Shown piece by piece: positions 25,703 through 35,008 of a stretch of DNA of 64,000 nucleotides. The DNA is from Shinella kummerowiae. Lineage in GTDB: Bacteria; Pseudomonadota; Alphaproteobacteria; Rhizobiales; Rhizobiaceae. Location of the stretch: positions 1 to 64,000 of the forward strand of contig NZ_WUMK01000015.1 of NCBI RefSeq assembly GCF_009827055.1, read 5' to 3'. The notes below the pieces were generated by a model that ran no database searches, had not been told where the DNA came from, and worked only from the letters and a program-made list of their open reading frames with translations. The translations under genes were made by a program, and so were the position numbers. Position 1 is the first letter of the stretch, and each line of letters opens with the position of its first letter.

Positions 25703-26374
25703 TCACGAGCGAAACAGCCTGGTGGTCAGCGTCTCATGTTTGAGGCTGGCAATATCGGCTCGCACGGTGGCGGAGCCGAGGTCATCGAGCGTCGAGCGGG
25801 CGGCCGCGGCGGCGAACGCGAGGATCCGAGCCTCCAGCCCGGCAAGTGTTGCCACGCCGTCGCGCTGGCCGATGACGCTGCAGCGGATCGCAACGGAGAC
25901 AAGATTGGAGGCGACCGCATGGAGATAGGCCGCAAGCGCCGTCTCGGCGGCAATGCCATGCCCGCCTGAAACCGCACCGACCGCGATCGGATAGGCGGCC
26001 GCCTCGCCAAGCGTGGCCAGCACCGCATGCGGCCAACCTGCCGCGGCGGCAAGAAAAGCCTCGCCCTGCAGCATGGTCTCGCGATGGCGCTCCGCCGAGC
26101 CCGAGAGGGCTTCCGCAAGGGCCGCAACGGCGGCAAGCCGCTCAGCATCTTCGACGGAGCGGTGCGCTTCCGCAAAGAGCACCGCATCGTTCCAGAGCGC
26201 GCCGTGCGCCAAAAGGCTCGCGAGCCAATCTCGAAGAGTGCCCGCATCGCGGACATCGCCATCGGCCACCGCCTGCTCCAGCCCGCCGGAATAGGAGAAG
26301 GCCCCGACAGGAAAGGCCGGCGAGAGCCAGGTCATCAGCCGGACCAGCGCTTCGGGCGAGGCCGTCTCAGCCAT
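25703..26374 (-). CDS. ureF: Urease accessory protein UreF
   Basis: A protein of 223 aa. UreF helps UreG and UreD deliver nickel and CO2 to the UreABC apoenzyme. Family features are [20 protein letters not shown] near the N-terminus, [20 protein letters not shown] and, near the end, [20 protein letters not shown]. The ATG overlaps the last 8 bp of ureE. It is the last gene of the operon: only 41 bp separate its stop from a convergent Crp/Fnr gene, so the usual downstream ureG is absent. Confidence 0.93.
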   Translation of the reverse strand: MAETASPEALVRLMTWLSPAFPVGAFSYSGGLEQAVADGDVRDAGTLRDWLASLLAHGALWNDAVLFAEAHRSVEDAERLAAVAALAEALSGSAERHRETMLQGEAFLAAAAGWPHAVLATLGEAAAYPIAVGAVSGGHGIAAETALAAYLHAVASNLVSVAIRCSVIGQRDGVATLAGLEARILAFAAAAARSTLDDLGSATVRADIASLKHETLTTRLFRS

Positions 26375-26843
26375 GGTTATGGTTGTGATGCCCGTGGTCG
26401 TGACCGGCACTGTGATAGGCGCCCCGCACCGGATGGAATGGTTCGGAAACATCCCGAACCAGAGCGCCGAGTCCGACCAGCATGTCGCGGATCACGTGGT
26501 CACGCAGGATGAGGATGCGCCCCTCCTCGATCTGGGCCGTAAGATGTCGGTTGCCGAGATGCCAGGCGAGTTCGACGAGATGCAGGCGGTCTTTCGGCGC
26601 CACTTCGTAAAGCTCTTCCTCTGCGGCGATCACCTCGACAACCTCCCCCGTCTCGGTGAGCAACAGGTCACCGTGGGCAAGCTGCACCGGCGCCTTCAGG
26701 TCGAGCATCACCACGTCGTCATGCTGCATGTGCAGGAGCTTGCGGCGCACGTGGCGCTGATCGTGCGTCAGCACGACGACGTCGATGGGCGTGCGATCTC
26801 CGCCGGTACCGTGCGGCAGGATTTCCGTTGAGCGATAGGGCAA
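26367..26843 (-). CDS. ureE: Urease accessory protein UreE (nickel metallochaperone)
   Basis: A protein of 158 aa starting at TTG with GAGGTC 5 nt upstream. The N-terminal peptide-binding domain is followed by the nickel-binding domain ([36 protein letters not shown], then [12 protein letters not shown]). The His-rich tail [15 protein letters not shown] stores nickel. The tail ends within the ureF start. An upstream gene on the same strand, a GGDEF protein, separates it from ureC. Confidence 0.93.
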   Translation of the reverse strand: MPYRSTEILPHGTGGDRTPIDVVVLTHDQRHVRRKLLHMQHDDVVMLDLKAPVQLAHGDLLLTETGEVVEVIAAEEELYEVAPKDRLHLVELAWHLGNRHLTAQIEEGRILILRDHVIRDMLVGLGALVRDVSEPFHPVRGAYHSAGHDHGHHNHNHG

Positions 26844-26947
26844 GGCGACCTCGGGTGTCGATGGATGAGTCCTGCCGAGAAAAGCATGTTTGCCTGGCCA
26901 AGGAAACCGTCGAAGCGATGGACTACGTCATTTGTCGTAGGCAAGAC

Positions 26948-27781
26948 TTAGCGCCGACGCCCGCCATTGGCGACCCGGCGGCTCGGCGCGAGCAGGCCGT
27001 CACCCTCATCCTCATGGGTCGCCCGGTCGCGGCCGAGCGACTTTGCAAGATAGAGCGCCCGGTCCGCCGCCTCGAACATCGCCTCGAACATCCGGTCCGC
27101 GGGCCGGTCGGCGATCCCCGCCGACAATGTGACGGCGACGACGCCATGGGCGGTCTCGACACGCCGTGCGGCGACCGATCGGCGCACCTCTTCGACTAGC
27201 AGGCCGCAGTCGCCACGGTCGTCGTTCTGGAAGAACACGGCGAATGCCGAGCCCCCAAAGCGCCCGACAAGATGCGGTGGCGAAAAGACCCGCGCCAGTT
27301 CCTCCGCGACAGCGACAAGGACCTCGTCGCCAGCCGCATGGCCATACCCGTCATTGACGGACTTGAAACGATCGATATCGAACAGCACGAAGAAACCGTT
27401 AACGCTGCGGCCCGCCAGTTCCTCGATGAAAGCCGGGCGGTTCAAAAGGCCGGACAACGGATCGAGCCGGCTCAACCGCTCGAATTCGGCGCGCGACAGC
27501 GAAATCTCATGGATCGCCATGCCAAGCAGCCAGGCCAAGAGCGCCAGGACGCTTGCCGAAATCAGCACTGTCGTCGACGCGCCGAAGTTGAGCGCAACGG
27601 GGAAAGAATGGGTCGAAAGGTTGAAATTCACGAGGATTGCCGCGCCCATGAGATAGGCCGCCGTGGCAAGCGTGATCGTCACCAGAACGGTGTTCAACAC
27701 GAACATGGAAATGTCGGCTCGCGTCTGGAACACACCCACCTCCCACTGGGCCCTTATCCATAGGGCCACCCTGCCTCGCAT
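26948..27781 (-). CDS. Membrane GGDEF-domain protein with degenerate active site
   Basis: A protein of 277 aa from an ATG with GGAGAGA just upstream; earlier in-frame starts reach 27802. Two membrane segments (about 25-52 and 65-92: FVLNTVLVTITLATAAYLMG, TVLISASVLALLAWLLGMA) precede a GGDEF fold (DPLSGLLNRPAFIEELAG, FVLFDIDRFKSVNDGYGHAA). The signature loop at 176-180 reads GGSAF rather than GGDEF, and the RxxD inhibitory site is missing (SPPH). It is probably not an active diguanylate cyclase; it may bind GTP or c-di-GMP, or act as a partner protein. It lies in line between ureC and ureE, with gaps of about 100 bp on both sides. Confidence 0.85.
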   Translation of the reverse strand: MRGRVALWIRAQWEVGVFQTRADISMFVLNTVLVTITLATAAYLMGAAILVNFNLSTHSFPVALNFGASTTVLISASVLALLAWLLGMAIHEISLSRAEFERLSRLDPLSGLLNRPAFIEELAGRSVNGFFVLFDIDRFKSVNDGYGHAAGDEVLVAVAEELARVFSPPHLVGRFGGSAFAVFFQNDDRGDCGLLVEEVRRSVAARRVETAHGVVAVTLSAGIADRPADRMFEAMFEAADRALYLAKSLGRDRATHEDEGDGLLAPSRRVANGGRRR

Positions 27782-27881
27782 CATTCTCTCCATCATCAGC
27801 AAAGGGACACTACGCCACTTTCTTTCAGACTCCGATAATGCGTTCGCTAGAAGTTTAACTGTCCCGTTTTGACGCGCGCCC

Positions 27882-29588
27882 TTAGAAGAGAAAATAGCGC
27901 TGCGCCATCGGCAGCACGGTTGCAGGCTCGCATGTCAGAAGCTCGCCATCGGCCCGCACCTCGTAGGTCTCCGGGTCCACCTCGATATGCGGCGTCAGGT
28001 CGTTCAGGATCATCGAGGCCTTGGAGATTGCGCGTGTGTTGCGCACCGGCAGCAGCTGCTTGGCGACGCCAAGGCGCTCCCGCAGGCCAAGATCGATCGC
28101 CGCCTGCGAGACGAAGGTGACGGACGAATTGGTGCGCATCTTGCCGAAGGCCCCGAACATCGGACGATAATGCACCGGCTGCGGCGTCGGGATCGAGGCG
28201 TTCGGGTCGCCCATCGGCGCCATGGTGATCGTTCCGCCAAGCAGCACCATATCGGGCTTCACTCCGAAGAAGGCCGGGTTCCACAGCACGAGATCCGCCC
28301 GCTTGCCCACTTCGATCGAGCCGATCTCGTGACTCAGTCCCTGGGCGATGGCGGGATTGATCGTGTATTTCGCGATATAGCGGCGGATGCGCAGATTGTC
28401 GTTGTCGCCCGTCTCGCCGGCAAGCCGGCCGCGCTGGCGCTTCATCTTGTCCGCCGTCTGCCAGGTGCGGATCGCCACCTCACCGACGCGTCCCATGGCC
28501 TGGCTGTCGGAGGAGATGATCGAGAAGGCGCCGATATCGTGCAGGATATCCTCCGCCGCGATCGTCTCCTTGCGGATGCGGCTTTCGGCAAAGGCGATGT
28601 CCTCGGGAATCGAGGAGGACAGGTGATGGCAGACCATCAGCATGTCGAGATGCTCGGCGATCGTATTGACCGTGTAGGGGCGCGTCGGATTCGTCGACGA
28701 TGGAATGACGTTCGAGTGGCCACAGACCTTGATGATATCCGGCGCATGTCCGCCGCCTGCCCCTTCCGTGTGGAAGGCATGGATCGTGCGGCCTTTGATG
28801 GCGTCTATCGTGTCCTCTACGAAGCCGCTTTCGTTGAGCGTATCCGTATGGATCATCACCTGCACATCGTATTCGTCGGCAACGGAAAGGCAGCAATCGA
28901 TCGCCGCCGGCGTCGTGCCCCAATCCTCGTGCAGTTTCAGCGACGAGGCGCCGGCCTTCACCATCTCGACGATCGGCGCAGGCAGCGAGGCATTGCCCTT
29001 GCCGGCGAGCGCCAGGTTCATCGGGAAGGCATCGAAACTCTCGATCATGCGCTCGATATGCCAGGCGCCCGTGCAGGTCGTCGCCAGCGTGCCATGCGCC
29101 GGGCCGGAACCGCCGCCGAGCATCGTGGTGATGCCGCTGACCAGCGCCTCCTCGATCTGCTGCGGGCAGATGTAATGGATATGCGCATCCATGCCGCCGG
29201 CCGTGAGGATCTTGCCTTCCCCCGCGATCACCTCCGTCGAGGGGCCGACGATGATGGTGACGCCCGGCTGCGTATCCGGGTTTCCGGCCTTGCCGAGCGC
29301 AGCGATACGCCCGTTCTTCAGGCCGACATCCGCCTTGAAGATCCCGCTATGGTCGATGATCAGCGCATTGGTGATGACGGTATCGACGGCACCTTCGGCA
29401 CGCGTCGCCTGGCTCTGTCCCATGCCGTCGCGGATGACCTTGCCGCCACCGAACTTCACCTCGTCGCCATAGGTGGTGAAATCCTTCTCCACCTCCGCGA
29501 AGAGTTCCGTATCGGCAAGACGCACCTTGTCTCCGGTGGTCGGGCCGAACATGCTGGCATAGGCGGCGCGGGACATTCTGTATGACAT
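27882..29588 (-). CDS. ureC: Urease alpha subunit
   Basis: The catalytic subunit of 568 aa, full family length, which hydrolyses urea to ammonia and carbamate. Nickel and active-site residues are in place: the HxH in [13 protein letters not shown], the carbamylated Lys of [12 protein letters not shown] with its following His, and the His of [13 protein letters not shown]. The flap runs [20 protein letters not shown] (catalytic His), and the Asp ligand is in [11 protein letters not shown]. The ATG follows CCGGGGAACCGCATC. The upstream neighbour is a GT29-like urease-operon protein and the downstream neighbour is a GGDEF protein. Confidence 0.96.
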   Translation of the reverse strand: MSYRMSRAAYASMFGPTTGDKVRLADTELFAEVEKDFTTYGDEVKFGGGKVIRDGMGQSQATRAEGAVDTVITNALIIDHSGIFKADVGLKNGRIAALGKAGNPDTQPGVTIIVGPSTEVIAGEGKILTAGGMDAHIHYICPQQIEEALVSGITTMLGGGSGPAHGTLATTCTGAWHIERMIESFDAFPMNLALAGKGNASLPAPIVEMVKAGASSLKLHEDWGTTPAAIDCCLSVADEYDVQVMIHTDTLNESGFVEDTIDAIKGRTIHAFHTEGAGGGHAPDIIKVCGHSNVIPSSTNPTRPYTVNTIAEHLDMLMVCHHLSSSIPEDIAFAESRIRKETIAAEDILHDIGAFSIISSDSQAMGRVGEVAIRTWQTADKMKRQRGRLAGETGDNDNLRIRRYIAKYTINPAIAQGLSHEIGSIEVGKRADLVLWNPAFFGVKPDMVLLGGTITMAPMGDPNASIPTPQPVHYRPMFGAFGKMRTNSSVTFVSQAAIDLGLRERLGVAKQLLPVRNTRAISKASMILNDLTPHIEVDPETYEVRADGELLTCEPATVLPMAQRYFLF

Positions 29589-29618
29589 GATGCGGTTCCC
29601 CGGGAGGCAGGTGTTGTT

Positions 29619-30239
29619 CTAGCTGTCGAGACGATCGAGATGGCCGGCGGCGATCAGCGCATTGACCCAGCGCCGCTCCGCGGCGAAGGGATGCCATTGC
29701 CAACCCTGGTGGCCGAAGCCGGCGATGGAAATGCGGTCACCCTGTTCGGCAACGTTTTCGAGGACATGGGCGATGGCGATGAGCCCGGAACTCGGCACCA
29801 CATAGGGCGTCGGGTCATAGGCCTTGAGCGCGGCATCGACCGCATGGTGAACGGAGGCCGGAATTCTTCCCAATTTCCGGCCGGTGGCCTCCGCGAAGGT
29901 TTCAAAACCGATCGTGTAGTCATCGCAGAAATCGTCGAGGTCCGGATGGCTTTGCGCAAGGACGCCACGCATTGCGGCAAACACCTCCGAGGTGCGCACG
30001 CACCAGATTTCCTGCGCCTGCCGCACGGTCTCGCTCGCCTTCCAGCGCCCGCCGGCCAGCATATCCAGCGCTGGCCGGCCGGTGTTGCAGGCCGCGATCA
30101 CATCCGTCTTGAAACCGCCGCGCCCCGCCGAACGGCAGAGGTTGAAGCGGATCACCATATTGGCGGAATCGATCACTCCGGCCAGCCCCTCCGGGATGTC
30201 GCCATTGCCGACGATGACGATCCTGCGCGACACCGGCAA
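29619..30239 (-). CDS. Urease operon accessory protein, sialyltransferase (GT29)-like
   Basis: A protein of 206 aa with no signal peptide. Rhizobial urease loci often carry this ORF under the name urease operon accessory protein. The sequence carries the layout of GT29 sialyl motifs. A motif-L-like block (IVIVGNGDIPEGLAGVIDSA, then NMVIRFN at about 27-33, followed by FKTDVIAACNTG) is followed by motif-S-like PSSGLIAI at 149-156. A final H-x4-E (H183, E188 in HPFAAE) matches motif VS. A CMP-sugar-dependent transferase fold is suggested; a role in urease maturation is unknown. It is 30 bp upstream of ureC and 4 bp downstream of an LprI-like gene. Confidence 0.75.
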   Translation of the reverse strand: MPVSRRIVIVGNGDIPEGLAGVIDSANMVIRFNLCRSAGRGGFKTDVIAACNTGRPALDMLAGGRWKASETVRQAQEIWCVRTSEVFAAMRGVLAQSHPDLDDFCDDYTIGFETFAEATGRKLGRIPASVHHAVDAALKAYDPTPYVVPSSGLIAIAHVLENVAEQGDRISIAGFGHQGWQWHPFAAERRWVNALIAAGHLDRLDS

Positions 30240-30243
30240 CCCC

Positions 30244-30675
30244 TCAGTTTTCCTGCTCGTAGACGGTCTTCAGTTCGGCCGTGCGCTTGCGCGTGAGATC
30301 GGCGAGGCAACCGGAAACCAGCATCGGCTCCATCGAACCGCCGCGCGCCTCGAACCCCGCCAGCTCGCACTGGCCGTCGCGATAGCCGATCCACGATCGC
30401 TGGGCGCGCTTCAGCGCATCGACGGCGCCGACATAGTGCTCGCCCATCTCCTTGGCCTGCACATCCATTTCACGGGCCGCCGCCATCGCCTTCTTGTAGA
30501 CGGCGTTGAGTTCCGTGTCGGCCGCCTGGTAGTCGCGACCGGCGCAGATGTTCATCTCGATTTGCGCCATGGCATTGTCGCAATCGACCTCCGGCTCGCC
30601 ATCCTGCGCCGAGGCGAAAGAGGCGGACATGAAAACCGCGGCGAAGGCGAGCAGAACACGGAGGGGAAAAACCAT
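30244..30675 (-). CDS. Secreted LprI-like (DUF1311) protein
   Basis: A protein of 143 aa with a signal peptide (FPLRVLLAFAAVFMSASFAS, cut near AQDGEP). The mature domain has the four-cysteine LprI/DUF1311 pattern: VDCDNAMAQIEMNICAGRDY, then AQRSWIGYRDGQCELAGFEA and a last Cys in LVSGCLADLTRKRTAEL. LprI proteins inhibit lysozyme in mycobacteria; the rhizobial role is unknown. The ATG lies 1 bp after ureB, so it is in the urease transcript although its product is periplasmic. Confidence 0.85.
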   Translation of the reverse strand: MVFPLRVLLAFAAVFMSASFASAQDGEPEVDCDNAMAQIEMNICAGRDYQAADTELNAVYKKAMAAAREMDVQAKEMGEHYVGAVDALKRAQRSWIGYRDGQCELAGFEARGGSMEPMLVSGCLADLTRKRTAELKTVYEQEN

Positions 30676-30676
30676 G

Positions 30677-30982
30677 TCAGAGTTTCCCCATCACACTCTG
30701 GCGGAAACCATAGACCTCCCGCTTGCCGGCGAAGGGAACGAGACGCACCGTCCGCGTCTGTCCCGGCTCGAAGCGTACGGCCGTGCCGGCCGGGATATCG
30801 AGCCGCAGGCCCCGCGTCGCCTCGCGGTCGAAGGAAAGCCCGGAATTCGTCTCATAGAAATGATAGTGGCTGCCGACCTGGATCGGCCGGTCGCCGGTGT
30901 TGGAAACGTCGAGCGTGGTGACCGGCAGGCCGGCATTCAGTTCGAGGTCGCCGGTGGCCGTGATGATTTCACCCGGGATCAT
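30677..30982 (-). CDS. ureB: Urease beta subunit
   Basis: A protein of 101 aa, full length for the separate beta subunit. Typical stretches are [58 protein letters not shown] and the end [12 protein letters not shown]. It packs with UreA and UreC in the (ABC)3 enzyme. It starts 7 bp after a DUF1272 zinc-binding gene. Confidence 0.96.
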   Translation of the reverse strand: MIPGEIITATGDLELNAGLPVTTLDVSNTGDRPIQVGSHYHFYETNSGLSFDREATRGLRLDIPAGTAVRFEPGQTRTVRLVPFAGKREVYGFRQSVMGKL

Positions 30983-30989
30983 GTCTTCC

Positions 30990-31244
30990 TCACGCAGCTT
31001 CCGCCGGCCCGCAGCCTTCGGCTTTCAGGACCCGCTTGGTGGATGGCGGATATTTCGCAAGCAGGACGGCAGGCCGCACCGGCCGGCGCGCGAAGTCGCC
31101 GCCGCAGTTCGGGCAGGTGCCGCCAAGAACCGTGGTCACGCAATCGGCGCAGAACGTACATTCGAAGGTGCAGATCATCGCCTCCCGGCTGTCCGGCGGC
31201 AGATCGCGATCGCAACATTCGCAGTTGGGTCGAAGGTCGAGCAT
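30990..31244 (-). CDS. DUF1272 zinc-ribbon protein
   Basis: A protein of 84 aa. Its cysteines form zinc-ligand pairs: [16 protein letters not shown], then [11 protein letters not shown] and [19 protein letters not shown]. This is the small DUF1272 family. The C-terminal part ([17 protein letters not shown]) is basic. The gene lies 4 bp after ureA and 7 bp before ureB, so it is firmly inside the urease operon. Its function is unknown; a metal-handling role alongside nickel insertion is only a guess. Confidence 0.85.
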   Translation of the reverse strand: MLDLRPNCECCDRDLPPDSREAMICTFECTFCADCVTTVLGGTCPNCGGDFARRPVRPAVLLAKYPPSTKRVLKAEGCGPAEAA

Positions 31245-31248
31245 GGTC

Positions 31249-31551
31249 CTACCTTATCGGTTCGTGCACGGTCACGAGTTTCGTGCCATCGGGAAACGTC
31301 GCTTCCACCTGGATGTCGTGGATCATTTCGGGGATGCCCTCCATGACCTGGTCGCGACTGATGACATGCGCACCCGCCTCCATCAGATCGGCAACGGACC
31401 GGCCGTCGCGCGCGCCTTCCACCACAAAGTCGGTGATGAGCGCGATGGCTTCGGGATGGTTGAGTTTCACGCCGCGCTCCAGCCGCTTGCGCGCCACGAT
31501 CGCCGCCATGGCGACCAGCAACTTGTCTTTTTCGCGGGGAGTGAGGTTCAT
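31249..31551 (-). CDS. ureA: Urease gamma subunit
   Basis: A protein of 100 aa, full length. It shows the family text [40 protein letters not shown], and [20 protein letters not shown] ending VTVHEPIR. It follows ureD after 21 bp, the standard ureDA start of rhizobial urease operons. Confidence 0.97.
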   Translation of the reverse strand: MNLTPREKDKLLVAMAAIVARKRLERGVKLNHPEAIALITDFVVEGARDGRSVADLMEAGAHVISRDQVMEGIPEMIHDIQVEATFPDGTKLVTVHEPIR

Positions 31552-31572
31552 CGGCGATCCATCGCTTTGTTC

Positions 31573-32388
31573 TTACAGTGTCCAGACTTTCGGCACGCTC
31601 GCGCCATTACGCAAGTGCGAAATGACCGGGATGAGTTTTTTTCTGAGCGCGAACCCGTCGGCCGCAACGACGCGGGCAACGAGCTTGTCCTGCCAATGGC
31701 TGACCCAGCCCTCGGCCGCCTCCAGCAGCCGGCGCAACGGCTCCAGATGCGCCTCGGCATTGCCTCCACAGAACAGCACCGTCGCGAAGGCGCGCCCACC
31801 GGCAAGCACCGCCCGTTCCTCCGTTAAGCCAGCGACATCGCCGGTGAAGCACGCTTCCTCGGCATGAATCAGCTTGCCAGCGCGGCGGATGCGCCAGCGG
31901 TCGCGAAACAGCCCCGTCTCCATCCTTTCGCCCATGGCCTTGCGGCCGAGCAGGATGGCCTCGACGGCGAGGAAGGTCGCGTCATGGGCGAGGTCCACCT
32001 CCAGCCTGCGGCTCAGTGAGGAGCGGTCGAAAAGAATGGTTTCCTGCGGCAGCCAGTCCGCCCGCGCCCCGGCACCAACAGTAATTCGGGTCTCGACCGT
32101 CGCGGTGAAGGCGCTTGCCTTGTAGGCACGCTCACAGGCCTGGGTGGTCGCGGTCAGGTGCGTGCCGCTGGCGACATCGAAGGTCCAGTCGATATGATCG
32201 CCGCCCGTCAGGCCACCGGCCGTGTTGATGAGAACGGCCTCCATCGTGCCGTCGAAACTGCGCGGCAGGCGGATCTTGGCGCAGCCTTCCTGATAGAAGG
32301 TGTGGAGCCGGGTCCGGCCGCCGAACGGTTTCGTCGCAAGCCGGCCGGTTCCTCGGGCCCTTTGCGCCTTCTGTTGTGCTGCGGTCAC
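31573..32388 (-). CDS. ureD: Urease accessory protein UreD
   Basis: A protein of 271 aa starting at GTG with GGAGAGGGGACGC upstream. UreD scaffolds the UreDFG complex on apo-urease for nickel insertion. Family features are [51 protein letters not shown] and [20 protein letters not shown]. The last motif holds the W-L-P-Q-E-T-I box of the family. The esterase gene ends 23 bp upstream, so transcription probably enters from there or from urtA. Confidence 0.94.
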   Translation of the reverse strand: MTAAQQKAQRARGTGRLATKPFGGRTRLHTFYQEGCAKIRLPRSFDGTMEAVLINTAGGLTGGDHIDWTFDVASGTHLTATTQACERAYKASAFTATVETRITVGAGARADWLPQETILFDRSSLSRRLEVDLAHDATFLAVEAILLGRKAMGERMETGLFRDRWRIRRAGKLIHAEEACFTGDVAGLTEERAVLAGGRAFATVLFCGGNAEAHLEPLRRLLEAAEGWVSHWQDKLVARVVAADGFALRKKLIPVISHLRNGASVPKVWTL

Positions 32389-32411
32389 GCGTCCCCTCTC
32401 CTTGAAACCGC

Positions 32412-33449
32412 TCAGCCGGAGCGCTTTGTTGCGTCACCGGCCGTCAGCGGCGTTTCTTCCGGCGAGCGCGTGTTCTTGAAGAACTCCCACATGCGCCCCG
32501 TCGCGTCCCGCTCCGAAGTCACCTTGCCGTTCGCGTCGAAGGTACGAAACAGCACGCTGCGGGCCGGCCAGGCATGCGTGTTCTCCTTGAGCAGATAGGA
32601 ATTGATGCGCGCGCCGCCGGCACAGGTGTTGAACGAAAGCGCCGTCATCATCGCATCGACGATGACATTGCCCTTGCCCTCGCACTTGTCGAGCTCCGCC
32701 CAGCGTTGCAGCGCCGTCTCGCCGCCATATTGCCAATAGGGCTTGCCTCCGCCGGCAAACGGGTTGGTGACATCCTTCATGCCGGAAAAGGCGATGATGG
32801 AAATCGGATTGCCGGGTTTGCAGCTTGCGACATCCGGCTGCCAGACACCGTCGCGTTCCACCGGATAGCCGGCGCGCAGCCCCATGACGAAGCCGGCGGC
32901 AGCGAACTCCGGATGCCCGTTGCAGATATATTGCGACAACATGCGCCCGCCGCCCGAATATCCGGACGCGTAGATCCGGGTGGGATCGACGCAGAACGTG
33001 GACTTGACCGTCTTGATCGCGTCCGTGATGTAGCGTTCGTCGTCGTGCGTGCCGCCGTGCGTCACACCCGGCACGTTCCAGGCATGCGTGCCCTCGTACT
33101 GGCCGCCGAGACTGCCTTGCAGCGCGATGGAGACGAAACCCTCGTGCTCGGCAACGGCATCCCAGCCGCTGCGGCGAAACTGGCCGGCCGGGCCGGAATT
33201 GCTGCCGTGGAAATCGAAGACGACCGCAAGTTTGGTCTTGCCGTCATAAGCGGCCGGAATATGGGCCAGCGCCGGGCGCTCGATCCCGCCGGTCTTCACG
33301 GTGAACTCCATCGGACCGGGTTTCAGGGCCTGGCCACATCCTGCGGCAAAACCTGGCCCCGCCAGGCCGAGAAAGAGAAGAAGTCCCATCGCGGTTACGC
33401 GGACAGAACCTTCAGGCCGCACGCGGCCACGCAGACGAAGTGTATCCAT
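32412..33449 (-). CDS. Secreted polyhydroxybutyrate-depolymerase-like esterase (LpqC type)
   Basis: A protein of 345 aa of the alpha/beta-hydrolase fold. The signal sequence includes [18 protein letters not shown] with a long basic lead. The oxyanion region is [17 protein letters not shown]. The nucleophile elbow is [17 protein letters not shown] (Ser of GYSGG). An Asp follows in [15 protein letters not shown], and the catalytic His is in [13 protein letters not shown]. Cysteine pairs suit a periplasmic enzyme. Relatives are PHB depolymerases and feruloyl esterases. Its place between urtE and ureD is odd, with no evident link to urea. Confidence 0.82.
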   Translation of the reverse strand: MDTLRLRGRVRPEGSVRVTAMGLLLFLGLAGPGFAAGCGQALKPGPMEFTVKTGGIERPALAHIPAAYDGKTKLAVVFDFHGSNSGPAGQFRRSGWDAVAEHEGFVSIALQGSLGGQYEGTHAWNVPGVTHGGTHDDERYITDAIKTVKSTFCVDPTRIYASGYSGGGRMLSQYICNGHPEFAAAGFVMGLRAGYPVERDGVWQPDVASCKPGNPISIIAFSGMKDVTNPFAGGGKPYWQYGGETALQRWAELDKCEGKGNVIVDAMMTALSFNTCAGGARINSYLLKENTHAWPARSVLFRTFDANGKVTSERDATGRMWEFFKNTRSPEETPLTAGDATKRSG

Positions 33450-33538
33450 CAAGACGCCTTGTAATAGCTGGTGTGTTACGGCTGGCGTTGTGGCCGACAT
33501 TTCGGACCGGGTGACGCATGACATCAGGGTTGCCGCCG

Positions 33539-34234
33539 TTATACTGTCAAATGCCGGCGCGCTTCCGGTGTGTCAAGCGTTTCGGCCGCACCCTCGTGAA
33601 CAATTTCTCCCCGGTCCATGATATAAACGTGATCGGCAAGCTCCCGGCAAAAATCAAGATATTGTTCTACAAGCAGAATTGCCATGCCCGTCGAATCCCG
33701 CAGGTATTTGATCGCCCGGCCGATATCCTTGATGATCGACGGCTGGATACCTTCGGTCGGCTCGTCGAGCACGAGGATTTTCGGCCGCGTGACCAGCGCC
33801 CGGCCGATCGCCAATTGTTGCTGCTGCCCGCCGGAAAGGTCGCCGCCCCGCCGGCCGAGCATGGTTTGCAGCACCGGAAAGAGGCTGAAGATTTCGTTCG
33901 GAATGAAGCGGTCCGAACGCTTCACCGGCGCATAACCGGATTCGAGATTCTCCTTCACCGTCAGCAACGGAAAGATCTCACGGCCCTGCGGCACATAGCC
34001 GATGCCCTGCCTGGCGCGGTTATAGGGCGCCAGGCCGTCGAGCTTCACGTCGTTGAAAACGACGCTACCGGAAGAGAGCGGATGTTGGCCGCTAATCGCG
34101 CGTAGCAGGCTCGACTTGCCGACGCCATTGCGGCCGAGCACGCAGGTGATCTTGCCCATCTCCGCGTTCAGCGAAATGCCGCGCAGCGCCTGTGCGGCAC
34201 CGTAATGGAGATTGGCTTTTTCGACGGTCAGCAT
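33539..34234 (-). CDS. urtE: Urea ABC transporter ATP-binding protein UrtE
   Basis: An ATPase of 231 aa of the LivF type. Walker A is GRNGVGKSSLLRAI, the signature is DLSGGQQQQLAIGRAL, and Walker B is ILVLDEPTEGIQPSI. The UrtE-typical LHYGAAQALRGISLNAEMGK is at the start. It is the last gene of urtABCDE, starting 4 bp after urtD. The esterase gene follows after 89 bp. Confidence 0.94.
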   Translation of the reverse strand: MLTVEKANLHYGAAQALRGISLNAEMGKITCVLGRNGVGKSSLLRAISGQHPLSSGSVVFNDVKLDGLAPYNRARQGIGYVPQGREIFPLLTVKENLESGYAPVKRSDRFIPNEIFSLFPVLQTMLGRRGGDLSGGQQQQLAIGRALVTRPKILVLDEPTEGIQPSIIKDIGRAIKYLRDSTGMAILLVEQYLDFCRELADHVYIMDRGEIVHEGAAETLDTPEARRHLTV

Positions 34235-34238
34235 GGCC

Positions 34239-35003
34239 TCATCTCCCCAGATAATTCTCGATGACCTTCTGGTCGGCGCTGACGAAGTCGATCGAGCCTT
34301 CCGCCAGAACAGAGCCCTCCGCGAGGCACGTCACCTTCACGCCGAGATCGCGGATGAAGCCCATGTCGTGTTCGACGACGACGACGGAGCGGGTTTTTGC
34401 GATCTCCTTCAGCAGGACCGCTGTTTCCGCAGTCTCCGCGTCCGTCATGCCGGCAACGGGTTCGTCGACCAGCAGGAGTTCCGGCTCCTGCGCGAGCAGC
34501 ATGCCGATCTCCAGCCATTGTTTCTGCCCGTGGCTGAGATTGGCCGCAAAATCGTCCTTGCGGTTGGTCAGGCGCACGGTCGAGAGAATCTCCTCGATAC
34601 GCGCCCTGTCCTCGGCCGTCAGACGATAGAACAGCGTGGAAAAGACACCACGCTTGCGGTTGAGCGCCAGTTCCAGATTGTCCCACACCGTGTGGCTTTC
34701 GAAGACCGTGGGTTTCTGGAATTTGCGACCGATGCCAAGCTGGGCAATCTCCGCCTCGTCCTTCTGCGTAAGATCGATCGAGCCCTTGAAGAACACTTCG
34801 CCCGAGTCCGGCCGCGTCTTGCCGGTGATGATATCCATCATCGTCGTCTTGCCGGCACCGTTCGGGCCGATGATGGCGCGCAGTTCGCCGGGCTCGATGA
34901 CGAAGGACAGCGAATTCAGGGCCTTGAAGCCATCGAAGGAGACGGAGACGCCGTCGAGATAGAGGATGCTGTTGGGTTTGGTATTACCAACGAGGGTGTT
35001 CAT
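34239..35003 (-). CDS. urtD: Urea ABC transporter ATP-binding protein UrtD
   Basis: An ATPase of 254 aa of the LivG type. Walker A is GPNGAGKTTMMDII, the signature is NLSHGQKQWLEIGMLLAQEP, and Walker B is LLLVDEPVAGMTDAE. The insertion with EILSTVRLTNRKDDFAANLS is usual for UrtD. I chose the ATG with GGAGTGA 6-8 nt upstream; a GTG nine bases earlier overlaps the urtC stop and is equally usable. Confidence 0.94.
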   Translation of the reverse strand: MNTLVGNTKPNSILYLDGVSVSFDGFKALNSLSFVIEPGELRAIIGPNGAGKTTMMDIITGKTRPDSGEVFFKGSIDLTQKDEAEIAQLGIGRKFQKPTVFESHTVWDNLELALNRKRGVFSTLFYRLTAEDRARIEEILSTVRLTNRKDDFAANLSHGQKQWLEIGMLLAQEPELLLVDEPVAGMTDAETAETAVLLKEIAKTRSVVVVEHDMGFIRDLGVKVTCLAEGSVLAEGSIDFVSADQKVIENYLGR

Positions 35004-35008
35004 GCCGG

